A DNA stretch of 64,000 nucleotides, taken from the NCBI RefSeq assembly GCF_000744605.1, contig NZ_JQMG01000001.1:620001-684000 (forward strand). The letters run 5' to 3'. The notes beneath the pieces were generated by a model that was not told the origin of the DNA, did no database searches, and saw only the letters and a list, made by a program, of their open reading frames with translations. This document shows positions 48,100 through 57,976 of this stretch, in pieces; the first letter of the stretch is position 1, and every line of letters begins with the position of its first letter. The stretch comes from Methylotenera sp. L2L1 (GTDB lineage: Bacteria > Pseudomonadota > Gammaproteobacteria > Burkholderiales > Methylophilaceae). A program made the position numbers and the translations under genes.

Positions 48100-49416
48100 T
48101 TAACCCTTGATTTTAACGTCTAATTGCTTAAGTTTCCGGTACAGATGTGTACGCTCCAGCCCAGAAACCTCAGCCAGTTTATTCATATTTCCCGCAACAG
48201 ATTTAATGTGATAATTAAAATAAAGTCGCTCGAACTCATCACGGGCCTCACGTAAAGGCTGGTTAAGATTAGCCTCTAATTCAGAGGGGGCGCGTGTTGC
48301 ACCATTCACTGCAGTCGTCATCGACACCTTAGCATCAGGTTGCTGCCCAAGCTCAAACTGATGCATAACTCGATTCACATCGTCTAAAGTAATCTTATCG
48401 CCCAAGCTGGTCTGAATCAGATTACGTACAACCGCATCCAATTGTGCAATATCTCCAGGCCAATTGGCGTTACGTAGGGCATTTAATGCAGCAATATCAA
48501 ACTCACGGTAAGCTACATTGGCTAGCTCAAACTGCAAATTGGCAATCGTCACCACTAAATCAGGAATATCTTCCTTGTGCTCTTCTAATGCAGGCACCCT
48601 TAAGGAAACAGCCGATAAAATTTGCAACAGGTTGTGATCAAACAGGCCTTCGGCCTGTAACTTCTGTAAGTTGTGGCTAGTGCCGCAAATGACGCGCACA
48701 TTATATTTCTCAGCTTTTGTAATCAAAAGCAACAAGCCTTTTTGTTCGGTTTTATTGAGCTCTGCAATTTCAGGCAGATATACCACGCCATCATTGGCAG
48801 AAGCTAGTACATCTAGCGGCGCCGTCACAAGCTGGCTGTATTCAACCAGCTCTAGCCATGGCGTATTTGCATTATGCAAAAATCGTGCGCATAACTCAGC
48901 ACCGCATCCAACCGGGCCAATCAACAAAACCGGACTAGGCGCATCAGTCGAGCTCGCGGCAATTTTATCTAGGCGCTCTTTTAAAGCCACAACAATTGGG
49001 CTTTTGCCCAAACTAATCAAATTCATTTCTGACTTTGGTAGCTGCTCACTATGCTTTAATGCAGTAGCTACTGTTTTAAGTAGTTTTTGTAGCGCAATCG
49101 GCTTTTCTAAAAAATCAAATGCACCAATACGCGTTGCCTCCACCGCAGTATCAATTGTGCCGTGCCCAGACATCATCACGACAGGCATCGTGAGCAGGCC
49201 GCCATTTGCCCACTCTTTTAGCAAACTTATGCCGTCGCAGTCAGGCATCCATATATCGAGCAGCACCACATCCGGGCGCTCATGCAAACGCATAGCGCGT
49301 GCGGCTGCGGCATTTTCCGCCAACTGTACGTGGTATCCCTCATCTTGCAAAATATCACGCAATAGTTCGCGTATCCCTATTTCATCGTCAATCACTAAAA
49401 TATGTTTTGATGCCAT
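48100..49416 (-). CDS. ntrX: NtrX-like response regulator with degenerate AAA+ domain
   Basis: A 438-residue regulator paired with NtrY. The receiver domain (1-115) is intact, with phospho-acceptor D54 in 'LLDIWMPDCDG'. A Fis-type HTH ends the protein ('NKLAEVSGLERTHLYRKLK'). The AAA+ region between them is degenerate. Walker A reads 'GPVGCGAE' (Lys lost), Walker B 'VYLPEIAEL' (first Asp replaced by Pro) and the arginine-finger region 'LFDHNLLQIL'. The GAFTGA loop segment is deleted. It should not hydrolyse ATP or open sigma-54 promoters, so it probably acts by DNA binding only. Confidence 0.85.
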   Translation of the reverse strand: MASKHILVIDDEIGIRELLRDILQDEGYHVQLAENAAAARAMRLHERPDVVLLDIWMPDCDGISLLKEWANGGLLTMPVVMMSGHGTIDTAVEATRIGAFDFLEKPIALQKLLKTVATALKHSEQLPKSEMNLISLGKSPIVVALKERLDKIAASSTDAPSPVLLIGPVGCGAELCARFLHNANTPWLELVEYSQLVTAPLDVLASANDGVVYLPEIAELNKTEQKGLLLLITKAEKYNVRVICGTSHNLQKLQAEGLFDHNLLQILSAVSLRVPALEEHKEDIPDLVVTIANLQFELANVAYREFDIAALNALRNANWPGDIAQLDAVVRNLIQTSLGDKITLDDVNRVMHQFELGQQPDAKVSMTTAVNGATRAPSELEANLNQPLREARDEFERLYFNYHIKSVAGNMNKLAEVSGLERTHLYRKLKQLDVKIKG

Positions 49417-49445
49417 ACGATTCGTTTAATTAATCAGTGTGTTGT

Positions 49446-51587
49446 TTAATTGAGTAATAGTGGGATGCTAATCGTAATGATAGCACCGGCGCTATTTGCT
49501 TCGTCAGATAATACATTTTCAATTTTAATATTTCCCTTATGTTCCTCGATAATTTTTTTAACAATCGCCAAGCCCAGGCCCGTACCGTGCGGCTTGGTGG
49601 TCATGTAAGGTTCAAACACGTGCAACATCATCTCAGCCGGAAAGCCGCCGCCATTATCTTGCACGGTTAATACCAACATACCGTCATCCACAGAGGTTGT
49701 AATCTGAATCAGTGGTGTCGATGCAGCAGATAACGCATCCTGCGCATTCTGCATGAGGTTATGTAGCACTTGTCGCAACATCGTGCTATCCCCCTTAATC
49801 AGGCCAGCTTTGTTTGTAAGCACTAACTTCACATTTATTTTTGGCACATCATAAAAAGAAACAATCTCTCGAATTAATGCATTAAGGTCTAGGTTTTCCA
49901 GATGAGGTGTTGGTGAGCGCGCATACTCGCTAAACTCATTCACCATTTTCTTCAGTGCATCCACTTGGTTCACAATCGTTTCAGTAGAGCGCTGCAAAAT
50001 CTCAGCATCTGCCTCTTCTAATTTATTGTGTAGCTTGTGTGCCATCCGCTCCGCAGACAACTGAATCGGCGTAAGAGGGTTCTTAATTTCGTGTGCTAAT
50101 CGGCGCGCCACTTCACCCCATGCCGCATCGCGTTGCGCTTGAACCATTGCGGTAGCATCATCAAACACAGCCACATAGCCACCATCTGGCAGACGCGTTC
50201 CTCGCAATGTAATGATTTTTTTACCGTGCGCAGTCGCTAACTCTATCTGTGCTTGCACTTCTTCTTTTTGCGCGCTCTTCTGCGGGTTTTCCTGCTGAAT
50301 ACTATCCGCAATGGTCTGGAAAAAGTTTGCTAGGTTGGGCTGCTTTTCTATGATTTTCTCTGGCGTGAACCCAACATAGCTTTCGAGAGAAACACCCAGT
50401 ATATTGACGGTCGCTTCATTAAACGTACGTAACTCACTCCGCTCATTGAGCGCCAGAACACCCGAAGACAAATGTGCCAGAATCGTTTCTAAATAACCTC
50501 GAGCAGCCTCAACGCGGGCGCGGTTTCTATCAGCCGCTTTCGTTGCATCACCTAATTGCTGCGTCATGCTATTAAATGACTGCACCAGCACACCTAGCTC
50601 ATCTTTACCATGTGCGGGCAACATGGTGCTGTAATCTCCACTAGCAATTGCCTTAGTGCCCTCTGCCAACACCGTAAGTGGTGCAGATAATCGGCGACTC
50701 AACACAAAGGCAATCGCCACGGCGGTGAACATCGCCAGCATCATCACTAAGGTCAACGTCAGTGCAAACACTTCTCTTAACGCCGTTCGACTATAAGATA
50801 ACTGTTGATAATCTTGATACACATCTTGCACAGCCTCAGCCGTTGTTGCTAGGGACTTCGGCACTGGCTGCAACAACTGCAAAATACGCATCTCACCCGA
50901 AATATCCTGCACACTGACTGGAATCAACACACGCAGATACAAACCTTTACCATTAATTGGCTCAATGTTGCCGTAGATACGCTGGCGCGCCTGCCTTAGT
51001 TGTGTCACGCTCGGCAAATCAGGCAAGAAACTGCTAGCGTCGCCGCTTGATACCGCCAGAATTCCGCCTTGCGGGGTAAACAATGCTGCGTCCTGAACCC
51101 CGCTCTTCTCGCGCAAATCGTTAAGCATGGAAAAATGCGTATTAGCAGGCTGGAACGCTAGGCTAGTCGCCATACTTTCGCCCTTTTCCTTCACATCAGC
51201 CAGCATAATTTCCAGCGCGGTTTGCCCGAGGTTCAGCCCACCCTCTAGTGCGGATTCCACTTTGACGTTAAACCATGACTCTATCGATCGCGTTAGAAAA
51301 TTAACAGACACCAGATACACAATCAGGCCAGGAATAATCGCCATTAGTGCAAACGACCCTAACAGCCTAAGCGTAAAGCGACTCCCCATCACACGCTGAC
51401 GGATATTACGGTACAAACTAAACAGCTGAACACCAATCAATACAACCAGCAATACCGCCAAGGCAATATTTAACGCAACTAACAGCGTATAGTGTTCGCC
51501 TGAGGCCGCCGTATTAGCACTTGCATTTGACAGCAAGTACAGTAGCAAGCCTCCTAATAATGCACTAGTAAATACAATGTATTTCAT
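49446..51587 (-). CDS. ntrY: Nitrogen regulation sensor kinase NtrY
   Basis: A 713-residue membrane histidine kinase. Membrane segments lie near 5-22, 35-57, 78-100 and about 270-295, with an extracytoplasmic loop between the last two. HAMP ('RRLSAPLTVLAEGTKAIASG'), PAS, HisKA (H499 in 'RRLAHEIKNPLTPIQ') and HATPase_c ('NAQDAL', 'DNGGGFP', 'GTGLGLAI') domains follow. The gene overlaps DUF4390 by 4 bp and precedes ntrX. In other bacteria NtrYX responds to nitrogen, redox or envelope cues; the signal here is unknown. Confidence 0.93.
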   Translation of the reverse strand: MKYIVFTSALLGGLLLYLLSNASANTAASGEHYTLLVALNIALAVLLVVLIGVQLFSLYRNIRQRVMGSRFTLRLLGSFALMAIIPGLIVYLVSVNFLTRSIESWFNVKVESALEGGLNLGQTALEIMLADVKEKGESMATSLAFQPANTHFSMLNDLREKSGVQDAALFTPQGGILAVSSGDASSFLPDLPSVTQLRQARQRIYGNIEPINGKGLYLRVLIPVSVQDISGEMRILQLLQPVPKSLATTAEAVQDVYQDYQQLSYSRTALREVFALTLTLVMMLAMFTAVAIAFVLSRRLSAPLTVLAEGTKAIASGDYSTMLPAHGKDELGVLVQSFNSMTQQLGDATKAADRNRARVEAARGYLETILAHLSSGVLALNERSELRTFNEATVNILGVSLESYVGFTPEKIIEKQPNLANFFQTIADSIQQENPQKSAQKEEVQAQIELATAHGKKIITLRGTRLPDGGYVAVFDDATAMVQAQRDAAWGEVARRLAHEIKNPLTPIQLSAERMAHKLHNKLEEADAEILQRSTETIVNQVDALKKMVNEFSEYARSPTPHLENLDLNALIREIVSFYDVPKINVKLVLTNKAGLIKGDSTMLRQVLHNLMQNAQDALSAASTPLIQITTSVDDGMLVLTVQDNGGGFPAEMMLHVFEPYMTTKPHGTGLGLAIVKKIIEEHKGNIKIENVLSDEANSAGAIITISIPLLLN

Positions 51588-52153
51588 TTGAATAAATTAG
51601 GCGTCCACTCAAAACGTTGCGAACTGATTTTCCATTCGCTTGAAGTCATTCCTTCTATTTGCAACGCTTTAGGTAGTTTTTTCTGATCTAAGCGCATTAA
51701 CAAAACCGCTTTATAACGCTCGCCCCGATCAACATCAGACTCTTGAAAAACCTTCATATCCTGAATAATCGACAAATCTTCAACAGCCTCGTCTAAAGTA
51801 GCATAGGCGCGCTGCTGATCATTACGCATCACAATATATTGGCGAGTAAGTGCGTGATAACTCAAGCTGACTTGCTGCACAATCGTGACAACCTCGTCAT
51901 CAAACCAGTACTTTTTAGGTGTCAGTAACTGAAATTCAATCAAGAAATTAAACACGAATCCTTTAAGAATCGCCTTCTCTATTTCAGAACCAAAGTTGAT
52001 TTCCGTATCAGCATTCAGTAAATAGTCATCTTCATAAACCGTTAAATTTGCACTTCTAAGACGCAAACTACTGCCCTCAGCAAACACTGAACCTGAAAAC
52101 AACACCAACGCGACGATGCAAAAAATGACCTTAATTTTTTTGCAGCAATGCAT
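51584..52153 (-). CDS. DUF4390 domain-containing exported protein
   Basis: A 189-residue protein. I chose the ATG at 52153, since the chain then begins with a good signal peptide (MHCCKKIKVIFCIVALVLFS, ending near 'SVFA'). An alternative ATG at 52168 is also possible, and neither has a clear ribosome site. The mature part has 'LLNADTEINFGSEIEKAILKGF', the DUF4390 pattern. It overlaps the rsmB end by 23 bp and ntrY by 4 bp. The rsmB-DUF4390-ntrY-ntrX order is widespread in betaproteobacteria. Function is unknown. Confidence 0.82.
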   Translation of the reverse strand: MHCCKKIKVIFCIVALVLFSGSVFAEGSSLRLRSANLTVYEDDYLLNADTEINFGSEIEKAILKGFVFNFLIEFQLLTPKKYWFDDEVVTIVQQVSLSYHALTRQYIVMRNDQQRAYATLDEAVEDLSIIQDMKVFQESDVDRGERYKAVLLMRLDQKKLPKALQIEGMTSSEWKISSQRFEWTPNLFK

Positions 52154-53435
52154 AAAAGAAACCATCATGTGAGTTAGAAGGAAGGAGCTGACCTTGCATA
52201 TGTGTAACATTTTGGTGCGTAGTATCAAGCATATGTTCAATTGGCAATTGGACCGCGTCTGCATTTTTCTGCAAGAACTGATCAATTTGACCTTGATTTT
52301 CTTCTTTAAAAACAGAGCAAGTAACGTAAAGCAATTTACCACCCTTTGCCAACATCTGCCATAACGTTGGCAAAATTTTAGCCTGTTGAGCAGCAAAGGA
52401 TGCAATGTCAGCCTCTCGCCTTAGCCATTTGATGTCAACGTGACGCCTGACGATACCAGAGGCGGTACATGGCACATCTGCAAGAATTCTATCAAAAGGC
52501 AACCCGTCATGCCAATCCGTTGCGGCAGCATCGCCAACTAGCAGATTCGCTTTTAAATCAAGTCGTGCCAAATTGCTCTGCACCCTTTGCAAACGAGCCT
52601 CATCGCTATCTAAAGCCGTCATCTGCACATTCGCCAACTCTAAAATATGTCCGGTCTTTCCGCCTGGCGCACAGCACGCATCCAACACACGCATTCCATC
52701 CTGAACATCAATCAAATGCGCAGCTAATTGCGCACCATAGTCCTGCACGGAGACAACGCCATCAGTAAAACCCGGTATTTTTTCTACAGCAATAGGCTTA
52801 GTCAACACGACCGCCTGCGCACCAACCTGCACCGCATCAATTTCACTGCGCGCTAATAATTGTAAATAGTCCACAGCACTAATCTTTTGCACATTCACAC
52901 GCAAACTCATGGGTGGATGCTGATTGCCTACCGTTAACATCCCCTGCCAATCGTCAGGATACTGAGTTCGCAATTTATTAACCCACCATTGCGGGTAAGA
53001 GTAATTCGCGACTTCATTCGCCTTGAACTTGGCCGCCAACTGCTCTTTTTGTCGTAAAAAGTTACGTAAAATTGCATTCACCAAGCCTTTTGCCCAAGCT
53101 TTGACTGGCGGTCTCTTCAGCTGGCTAACCGCATGCACGGCTTGATTCACCACCGTAAAGGCATCGGCTTTATCATGCGTTAACTGATAAATCGCTACCA
53201 ACAATAAAGCATGGATACGCTCATCAACCAGTGGCTTTTCCAGCAACGCTCTCAAATAAGCATCGATTTCCCCATAGAAACGTAAGGTACCGTAACTTAA
53301 ATCAGCCGCGGCACCTTTTTGTTGCGGCGTAGCATTAGGGAAGAGAGCCAACGCCGCAGGTAATGCAGTAGTAAGATTACGACCAGAAAATACTTGATGG
53401 ACAGCATCGGCAGCGATTTGTTGAGAAATATACAA
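52131..53435 (-). CDS. rsmB: 16S rRNA (cytosine-967-C5)-methyltransferase
   Basis: A 434-residue methyltransferase. An N-terminal NusB-like RNA-binding domain (1-140) is followed by the SAM-dependent domain. Motifs are 'VLDACCAPGGKTGHILEL', 'VGDAAATDW', 'FDRILADVPCTASGI' with the catalytic-site Cys, and 'LLYVTCSVFKEENQ' with the catalytic Cys. Length is normal. It leads the operon with DUF4390, ntrY and ntrX. Confidence 0.95.
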   Translation of the reverse strand: MYISQQIAADAVHQVFSGRNLTTALPAALALFPNATPQQKGAAADLSYGTLRFYGEIDAYLRALLEKPLVDERIHALLLVAIYQLTHDKADAFTVVNQAVHAVSQLKRPPVKAWAKGLVNAILRNFLRQKEQLAAKFKANEVANYSYPQWWVNKLRTQYPDDWQGMLTVGNQHPPMSLRVNVQKISAVDYLQLLARSEIDAVQVGAQAVVLTKPIAVEKIPGFTDGVVSVQDYGAQLAAHLIDVQDGMRVLDACCAPGGKTGHILELANVQMTALDSDEARLQRVQSNLARLDLKANLLVGDAAATDWHDGLPFDRILADVPCTASGIVRRHVDIKWLRREADIASFAAQQAKILPTLWQMLAKGGKLLYVTCSVFKEENQGQIDQFLQKNADAVQLPIEHMLDTTHQNVTHMQGQLLPSNSHDGFFYALLQKN

Positions 53436-53570
53436 AATTAGTTTCTATTCATAATTGCTAAAACACTGATTTTACTTGATATCCACTCAATTAGGGTTAA
53501 GCTATTAATATGTTGTCATCTCACGGGGTGGCTCGTGCGTTATATGTTTTCGATACACAAGGAGCGATTC

Positions 53571-54044
53571 ATGAACAAAACTAATATTTTAAAGCACTTT
53601 CTGATTGCCGGATTCATGCTTGCCTCCGCAAGCACCGCCTTTGCAGCTGATGTTGGAGTATCCATCAGCGTAGGTCAACCTGGATTTTACGGACAGATTG
53701 ATATTGGTGACTACCCATATCCGCAACCGCGAGTAATCTACAGAGAACCCATCATTGTGCATCGCCACGTAGATGTGTATGAGCCTATGTATCTACGCGT
53801 TCCACCAGGACATTATAAAAATTGGAGACGTTACTGCAACCGATACAACGCCTGCGGTCGCCAAGTTTACTTCGTTCAAGACCGCTGGTATCGCGATGAT
53901 TTCGCACCGAGGTATCGTGAGCGCCGCCATGGACACGGCGACTATGATGATTATGGTTACGACAGAGGCGGCAGAGACAGACATGATCATAGGCACGACA
54001 ATCGCCACGGCAGAGGCAAGGGTAAAGATAAAGACAGAGACTAA
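53571..54044 (+). CDS. Small exported protein with basic, His/Asp/Arg-rich tail
   Basis: A 157-residue protein from the ATG at 53571, with AAGGAG at 53559-53564. An upstream in-frame start at 53535 lacks such a site. A signal peptide ends near 'ASTAFAA'. A Tyr/Pro-rich middle ('VIYREPIIVHRHVDVYEP') leads to 'NRYNACGRQVYFVQDRWYR'. The tail after about 120 is rich in His, Arg, Asp and Gly. The two Cys could form a disulfide. It is the only plus-strand gene inside the def-fmt-htpX-rsmB-ntrYX block. Function is unknown; metal or polyanion binding is a guess. Confidence 0.75.
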   Translation: MNKTNILKHFLIAGFMLASASTAFAADVGVSISVGQPGFYGQIDIGDYPYPQPRVIYREPIIVHRHVDVYEPMYLRVPPGHYKNWRRYCNRYNACGRQVYFVQDRWYRDDFAPRYRERRHGHGDYDDYGYDRGGRDRHDHRHDNRHGRGKGKDKDRD

Positions 54045-54050
54045 TTGAGA

Positions 54051-54089
54051 TTAACGGAAGTCAGAACTCGTGTTTCCGGCTTCCGTTAA
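54051..54089. terminator. Hairpin between convergent genes
   Basis: Perfect 10-bp arms TTAACGGAAG / CTTCCGTTAA flank a 19-nt loop, just after the small exported protein gene. There is no T run, so factor-independent termination is uncertain. A second stem (GTCAGCC / GGCTGAC) follows at about 54118-54137. Confidence 0.45.
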
Positions 54090-54195
54090 ATGTCGGTTAA
54101 TATTAATGCACTTAATGTCAGCCTGCGATGGCTGACAATCTTAAACCTACTGACACGCTCAAAATAACTAGCCAATCAAATGGCCCAAGTGAGCG

Positions 54196-55059
54196 TTAGT
54201 AACGGCTTGTCATTGCCATCAGCCTTGCCACACGCTCTTCAGTTCTGGGGTGCGTACTAAATAGACGATCAAACGATATACCCGACAATGGATTAATAAT
54301 CATCATCTGCGCAGTTTCAGGGTGAGCCTCTGCCGTTTGGTTTGTCACCTGATGTGCATAATGGTGAATTTTCTCCAATGCACTTGCCAACGCTTTTGGG
54401 TCACCACTAATCTCTGCACCGGCTTTATCTGCCTCAAACTCACGTGCGCGCGAAATAGCCATCTGAATCAACGATGCAGCCAGTGGTGCTAGTAGCATTA
54501 CCAATATTCCAACCACTGGATTCACACTACGCTCTCCACTGTTATCGCGGCCTCCGCCTAATAGCATGCCAAACTGGGCAATAGAAGCAATTGCACCAGC
54601 TACAGTTGCTGAGATTGTTGAAATTAAAGTATCTCGGTTCTTCACATGCGCAAGCTCATGCGCCATCACACCACGCAACTCTCTTTCGCTCAAAATCTGC
54701 ATAATACCGGCCGTCGCCGCCACAGCAGCATTTTCTGGGTTACGTCCAGTAGCAAAAGCATTGGGCTGCGACTCATTAATCACATAGACTTTAGGCATCG
54801 GCAGCTGTGCATTTTCTGCTAACTGCCGCACCATTTGATAATAATGACGAAACTGCAGATTATCCGCAGTCACCTCCTGCGCACCATACATCTTCAGCAC
54901 GGCTTTATCTGAGAACCAGTACGCATAGATATTCATCGCGCCGGCAAGTAACAACGCAATCATCATACCGCCAGCGCCGCCTATGGCCGCACCAACCATA
55001 CCGAACAAGGCAACAATAGCTGCCATTAAGACCGCTGTTTTTAACCAATTTCCTAGCAT
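54196..55059 (-). CDS. htpX: Membrane zinc protease HtpX
   Basis: A 287-residue M48 peptidase for quality control of inner membrane proteins. Two N-terminal membrane segments (about 8-45) are followed by the zinc motif '[13 protein letters not shown]' (HExxH near 134) and two further hydrophobic stretches. The third ligand Glu is in '[13 protein letters not shown]'. Length is normal. It lies between fmt and rsmB on the same strand. Confidence 0.95.
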   Translation of the reverse strand: MLGNWLKTAVLMAAIVALFGMVGAAIGGAGGMMIALLLAGAMNIYAYWFSDKAVLKMYGAQEVTADNLQFRHYYQMVRQLAENAQLPMPKVYVINESQPNAFATGRNPENAAVAATAGIMQILSERELRGVMAHELAHVKNRDTLISTISATVAGAIASIAQFGMLLGGGRDNSGERSVNPVVGILVMLLAPLAASLIQMAISRAREFEADKAGAEISGDPKALASALEKIHHYAHQVTNQTAEAHPETAQMMIINPLSGISFDRLFSTHPRTEERVARLMAMTSRY

Positions 55060-55138
55060 GTTTTCATCCTCATTTTATGCACTCATGTTACATAAAGTGG
55101 TGACACCCCTCAAAAGTTCAACCCTCCTTAGGGACTTG

Positions 55139-56098
55139 TCAATCGAGGGCACTTGTAAATCGGTCGCCCGCTTTTAATGCATGCCCTTGTATAAACACTT
55201 GAGCACTTAAACGCTTACCGCCAGGGGCCTGAAGCTCAGCAATGCGTAGCACACCTTCGCCGCATGCGACTAAAACCCCATCATGCACATCTAGCACCTC
55301 ACCAGGGATCGCATTAAGCAAGCGCTCGGCACTAATCACTTCAGGGGCTGTGGTCGCCATCCAGATACGACAAACCTCACCGCGCAAAACACTCTGTGCC
55401 ACCGGAAATGGATTAAACGCACGCACTTGCCTTGATATCTCAACCGCACTTTTTCGCCAGTCAATCGCAGATTCCGCTTTCTCTAACTTATGTGCATAGG
55501 TCACTAAAGCTTCATCTTGCGGCGTACTGGCTAAATGCCCGGTTTGGGTTAATACATGCATCGCATCTACCATCAAACTCGCTCCAATAGCTGCCAATGC
55601 ATCATGCAGGCCCTGCGTAGTATCCGTTTCAGTAATCGGCACAACCCCTTTGCTCACCATGGCCCCAGCGTCTAACGCAGGCACAACCTCCATGATTGTC
55701 ACGCCAGTTTCGGCATCGCCAGCCAATATCGAACGATGTATAGGTGCAGCGCCACGCCAGCGCGGCAGCAATGAAGCATGAATGTTATAACAGCCATGTT
55801 TTGGCATACGCAACACAACCGTTGGGATAATTAACCCATACGCAGCAACAATCATCACATCCGCATTCGTTTGCGCAATTCTCGCTTGAACAGCTTCATC
55901 CTTTAATGTTTGCGGCTGAAACACAAATAATTGATGCTGCTCTGCCAGCACCTTAACGGGGCTCGCTTTTAGCTTCATACCACGACCCGCTGGACGGTCT
56001 GGCTGTGTTAACACCATGACAATCTCATGCCCAGCCGCAATCAGTGCGGCCAAAGCAGGCACTGCAAATTCGGGAGTCCCCGCAAAAATAATTTTCAA
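55139..56098 (-). CDS. fmt: Methionyl-tRNA formyltransferase
   Basis: A 319-residue enzyme that formylates initiator Met-tRNA. 'MKIIFAGTPEFAVPALAALI' opens the Rossmann fold. The catalytic block is 'NIHASLLPRWRGAAPIHRSI' with Asn/His, and 'VTIMEVVPALDAGAMV' follows. The C-terminal OB domain is present ('APGGKRLSAQVFIQG'). It lies 20 bp after def. Confidence 0.97.
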   Translation of the reverse strand: MKIIFAGTPEFAVPALAALIAAGHEIVMVLTQPDRPAGRGMKLKASPVKVLAEQHQLFVFQPQTLKDEAVQARIAQTNADVMIVAAYGLIIPTVVLRMPKHGCYNIHASLLPRWRGAAPIHRSILAGDAETGVTIMEVVPALDAGAMVSKGVVPITETDTTQGLHDALAAIGASLMVDAMHVLTQTGHLASTPQDEALVTYAHKLEKAESAIDWRKSAVEISRQVRAFNPFPVAQSVLRGEVCRIWMATTAPEVISAERLLNAIPGEVLDVHDGVLVACGEGVLRIAELQAPGGKRLSAQVFIQGHALKAGDRFTSALD

Positions 56099-56118
56099 CG
56101 CATTAACCTTTGATTGAT

Positions 56119-56619
56119 CTATTTGCCGCGATGTTGCTTGAGCATTTTATTTTTAATTCTGTTGCGCTTAAGTGGGGATAAGTACTCCACAAACACCTTA
56201 CCAAGCAGATGGTCCATCTCATGTTGAATACACACACTTAACAAACCATGCGCTTCTAAAGTAAATTTCTTGCCATCTTTATCCAAAGCTTCAACTAAGA
56301 TTTTTTCTGCACGCGTGACACTCTCATAGATGCCAGGCACCGACAAACACCCCTCTTCATATACTTGCTCACCATCACGCTCCAGTATTTTGGGATTAAT
56401 AAACACTTGTAGCTGGTCTTTGGTTTCACTAGTATCCACTAGCAGCAACTGAATATGCTGATTAACCTGCGTTGCAGCCAACCCGATACCAGGCGCGGCA
56501 TACATCGTTTCAGCCATATCATCGATTAGTCGGCGCACAGTCGCATTTACCTCTTTCACTGGCTTAGCCACCGTATGCAATCGAGGGTCAGGATAATTCA
56601 GGATATCTAAAATTGCCAT
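56119..56619 (-). CDS. def: Peptide deformylase
   Basis: A 166-residue metallo-enzyme that removes N-formyl groups from new proteins. All three motifs are present: 'GIGLAATQV', 'EEGCLSVPG' (metal Cys) and '[12 protein letters not shown]' (HExxH). It pairs with fmt downstream and is divergent from the LysM gene. Confidence 0.97.
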   Translation of the reverse strand: MAILDILNYPDPRLHTVAKPVKEVNATVRRLIDDMAETMYAAPGIGLAATQVNQHIQLLLVDTSETKDQLQVFINPKILERDGEQVYEEGCLSVPGIYESVTRAEKILVEALDKDGKKFTLEAHGLLSVCIQHEMDHLLGKVFVEYLSPLKRNRIKNKMLKQHRGK

Positions 56620-56800
56620 AAAAACTCTTTAATATTCATATTCAAAAATTCGAAAAAACTCAAATCCAGAGCTTTTTCTATAAAAGCTTGATTCTTTAAT
56701 GAATTACGTGATAAATTTAACGTAAATTCACGGTATGCGTAGCGCATTTTACACACCATCGCATGTCTTTAAATGCACTTTTGACCGAGGTCATTAACAT

Positions 56801-57970
56801 ATGTTTCGCAATATTATAACGCTGCTCATGTTTTGTTGCTTAAGCTTCAATCTAAATGCACAGGTAATTGCACTAAAAGAAGGCCATCCGGACCGCCACG
56901 TTGTTGTCAAAGGTGACACCTTATGGTGGATATCAGCCCGCTTTCTTAAAGACCCATGGTTGTGGCCAAAAGTTTGGCAATTAAACCGTAGCCAAATTAA
57001 AAACCCCCATTTAATTTACCCTGGCGATGTCATCGTACTAGATTTAAGTAGCGGGCAACCGCAACTCAAACTTTTACGCCAAACCATCACATTAGAGCCT
57101 GGTGTTGTTGTTGAGCCACTTGATCAAGCGGCTATTTCAACCATACCGCTCAACGTCATCACACCGTTTTTAAGCCAACCTCTGATTATAGAAAAAGACC
57201 AACTGGCCGAGTCGCCAAGAATCATTGCCGGACCGGACAATCGTGTCGTGTTAAGCACAGGCACACGCATCTATATTAATGAGATTGAAGAGGACTCTGA
57301 CCTCAATTGGTTCATTTATCGCCCAGGAGACTCATTAATCGACCCGGACAGTAAAGAAGTGTTGGGTGTTGAAGCCACTTACTTAGGCGACCTCAGAGTT
57401 AAAAAGTTTGGTAAGCCTGCCACAGCAGAGGTAGTGAAAGCTAAAGAAGAAATTTTCGTAAAAGACAGACTGGTACCAAGTGGTGACGAAGTGATTACCA
57501 ACTTTACCCCTCGTGCGCCAGAGACACAGATTAATGGCCGTTTGCTTAAAATTTATGGCGGCCTAGCTGAGGCTGGTCCAGAAAGTATCGTTTCCATTAA
57601 CCGTGGTTCACAAGATGGTGTCGAGGTTGGACATGTGTTGGCAATCAGCCGCTACGGTCGAATCATCAAAGACCCTGAGCCAACAAAAGCAGATAAAGAA
57701 AAAGTATCGAAAGCCGAAGCAAATGCCAAGCCAAAACTAAAAGAGCTTAATTTTGATGTCTCCAGCGGAGAAGATGGCAAAGCTATTGTCAACTTTGAAA
57801 AAGAGAAAAAAGAAAGCACAGCAATAACGCTCGAACCAGGCTACATTAAACTGCCAGATGAGCGCGTAGGCTTAATGATGGTTTTCCGCGTGTTTGACCG
57901 AATCTCTTACGGATTAGTCATGCAAGCAAATGAGCCGATTAACACACTAGATTCTATACATAACCCATAG
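56801..57970 (+). CDS. LysM domain periplasmic protein
   Basis: A 389-residue exported protein with a signal peptide (about 1-21). One LysM domain lies near 30-85 ('VVKGDTLWWISARFLKDPW', 'NPHLIYPGDVIVL') and would bind peptidoglycan. The rest is a conserved beta-rich region with no enzyme motif that I recognise. The def-fmt / LysM-dprA divergent order is widespread in beta- and gammaproteobacteria. Its exact role is unknown. Confidence 0.88.
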   Translation: MFRNIITLLMFCCLSFNLNAQVIALKEGHPDRHVVVKGDTLWWISARFLKDPWLWPKVWQLNRSQIKNPHLIYPGDVIVLDLSSGQPQLKLLRQTITLEPGVVVEPLDQAAISTIPLNVITPFLSQPLIIEKDQLAESPRIIAGPDNRVVLSTGTRIYINEIEEDSDLNWFIYRPGDSLIDPDSKEVLGVEATYLGDLRVKKFGKPATAEVVKAKEEIFVKDRLVPSGDEVITNFTPRAPETQINGRLLKIYGGLAEAGPESIVSINRGSQDGVEVGHVLAISRYGRIIKDPEPTKADKEKVSKAEANAKPKLKELNFDVSSGEDGKAIVNFEKEKKESTAITLEPGYIKLPDERVGLMMVFRVFDRISYGLVMQANEPINTLDSIHNP

Positions 57971-57976
57971 TTAGGC

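Noticed and set aside
48671-49429. 252-residue plus-strand frame opposite ntrX
   Set aside because: It is a Ser-rich antisense shadow of ntrX with no recognisable domain or promoter.
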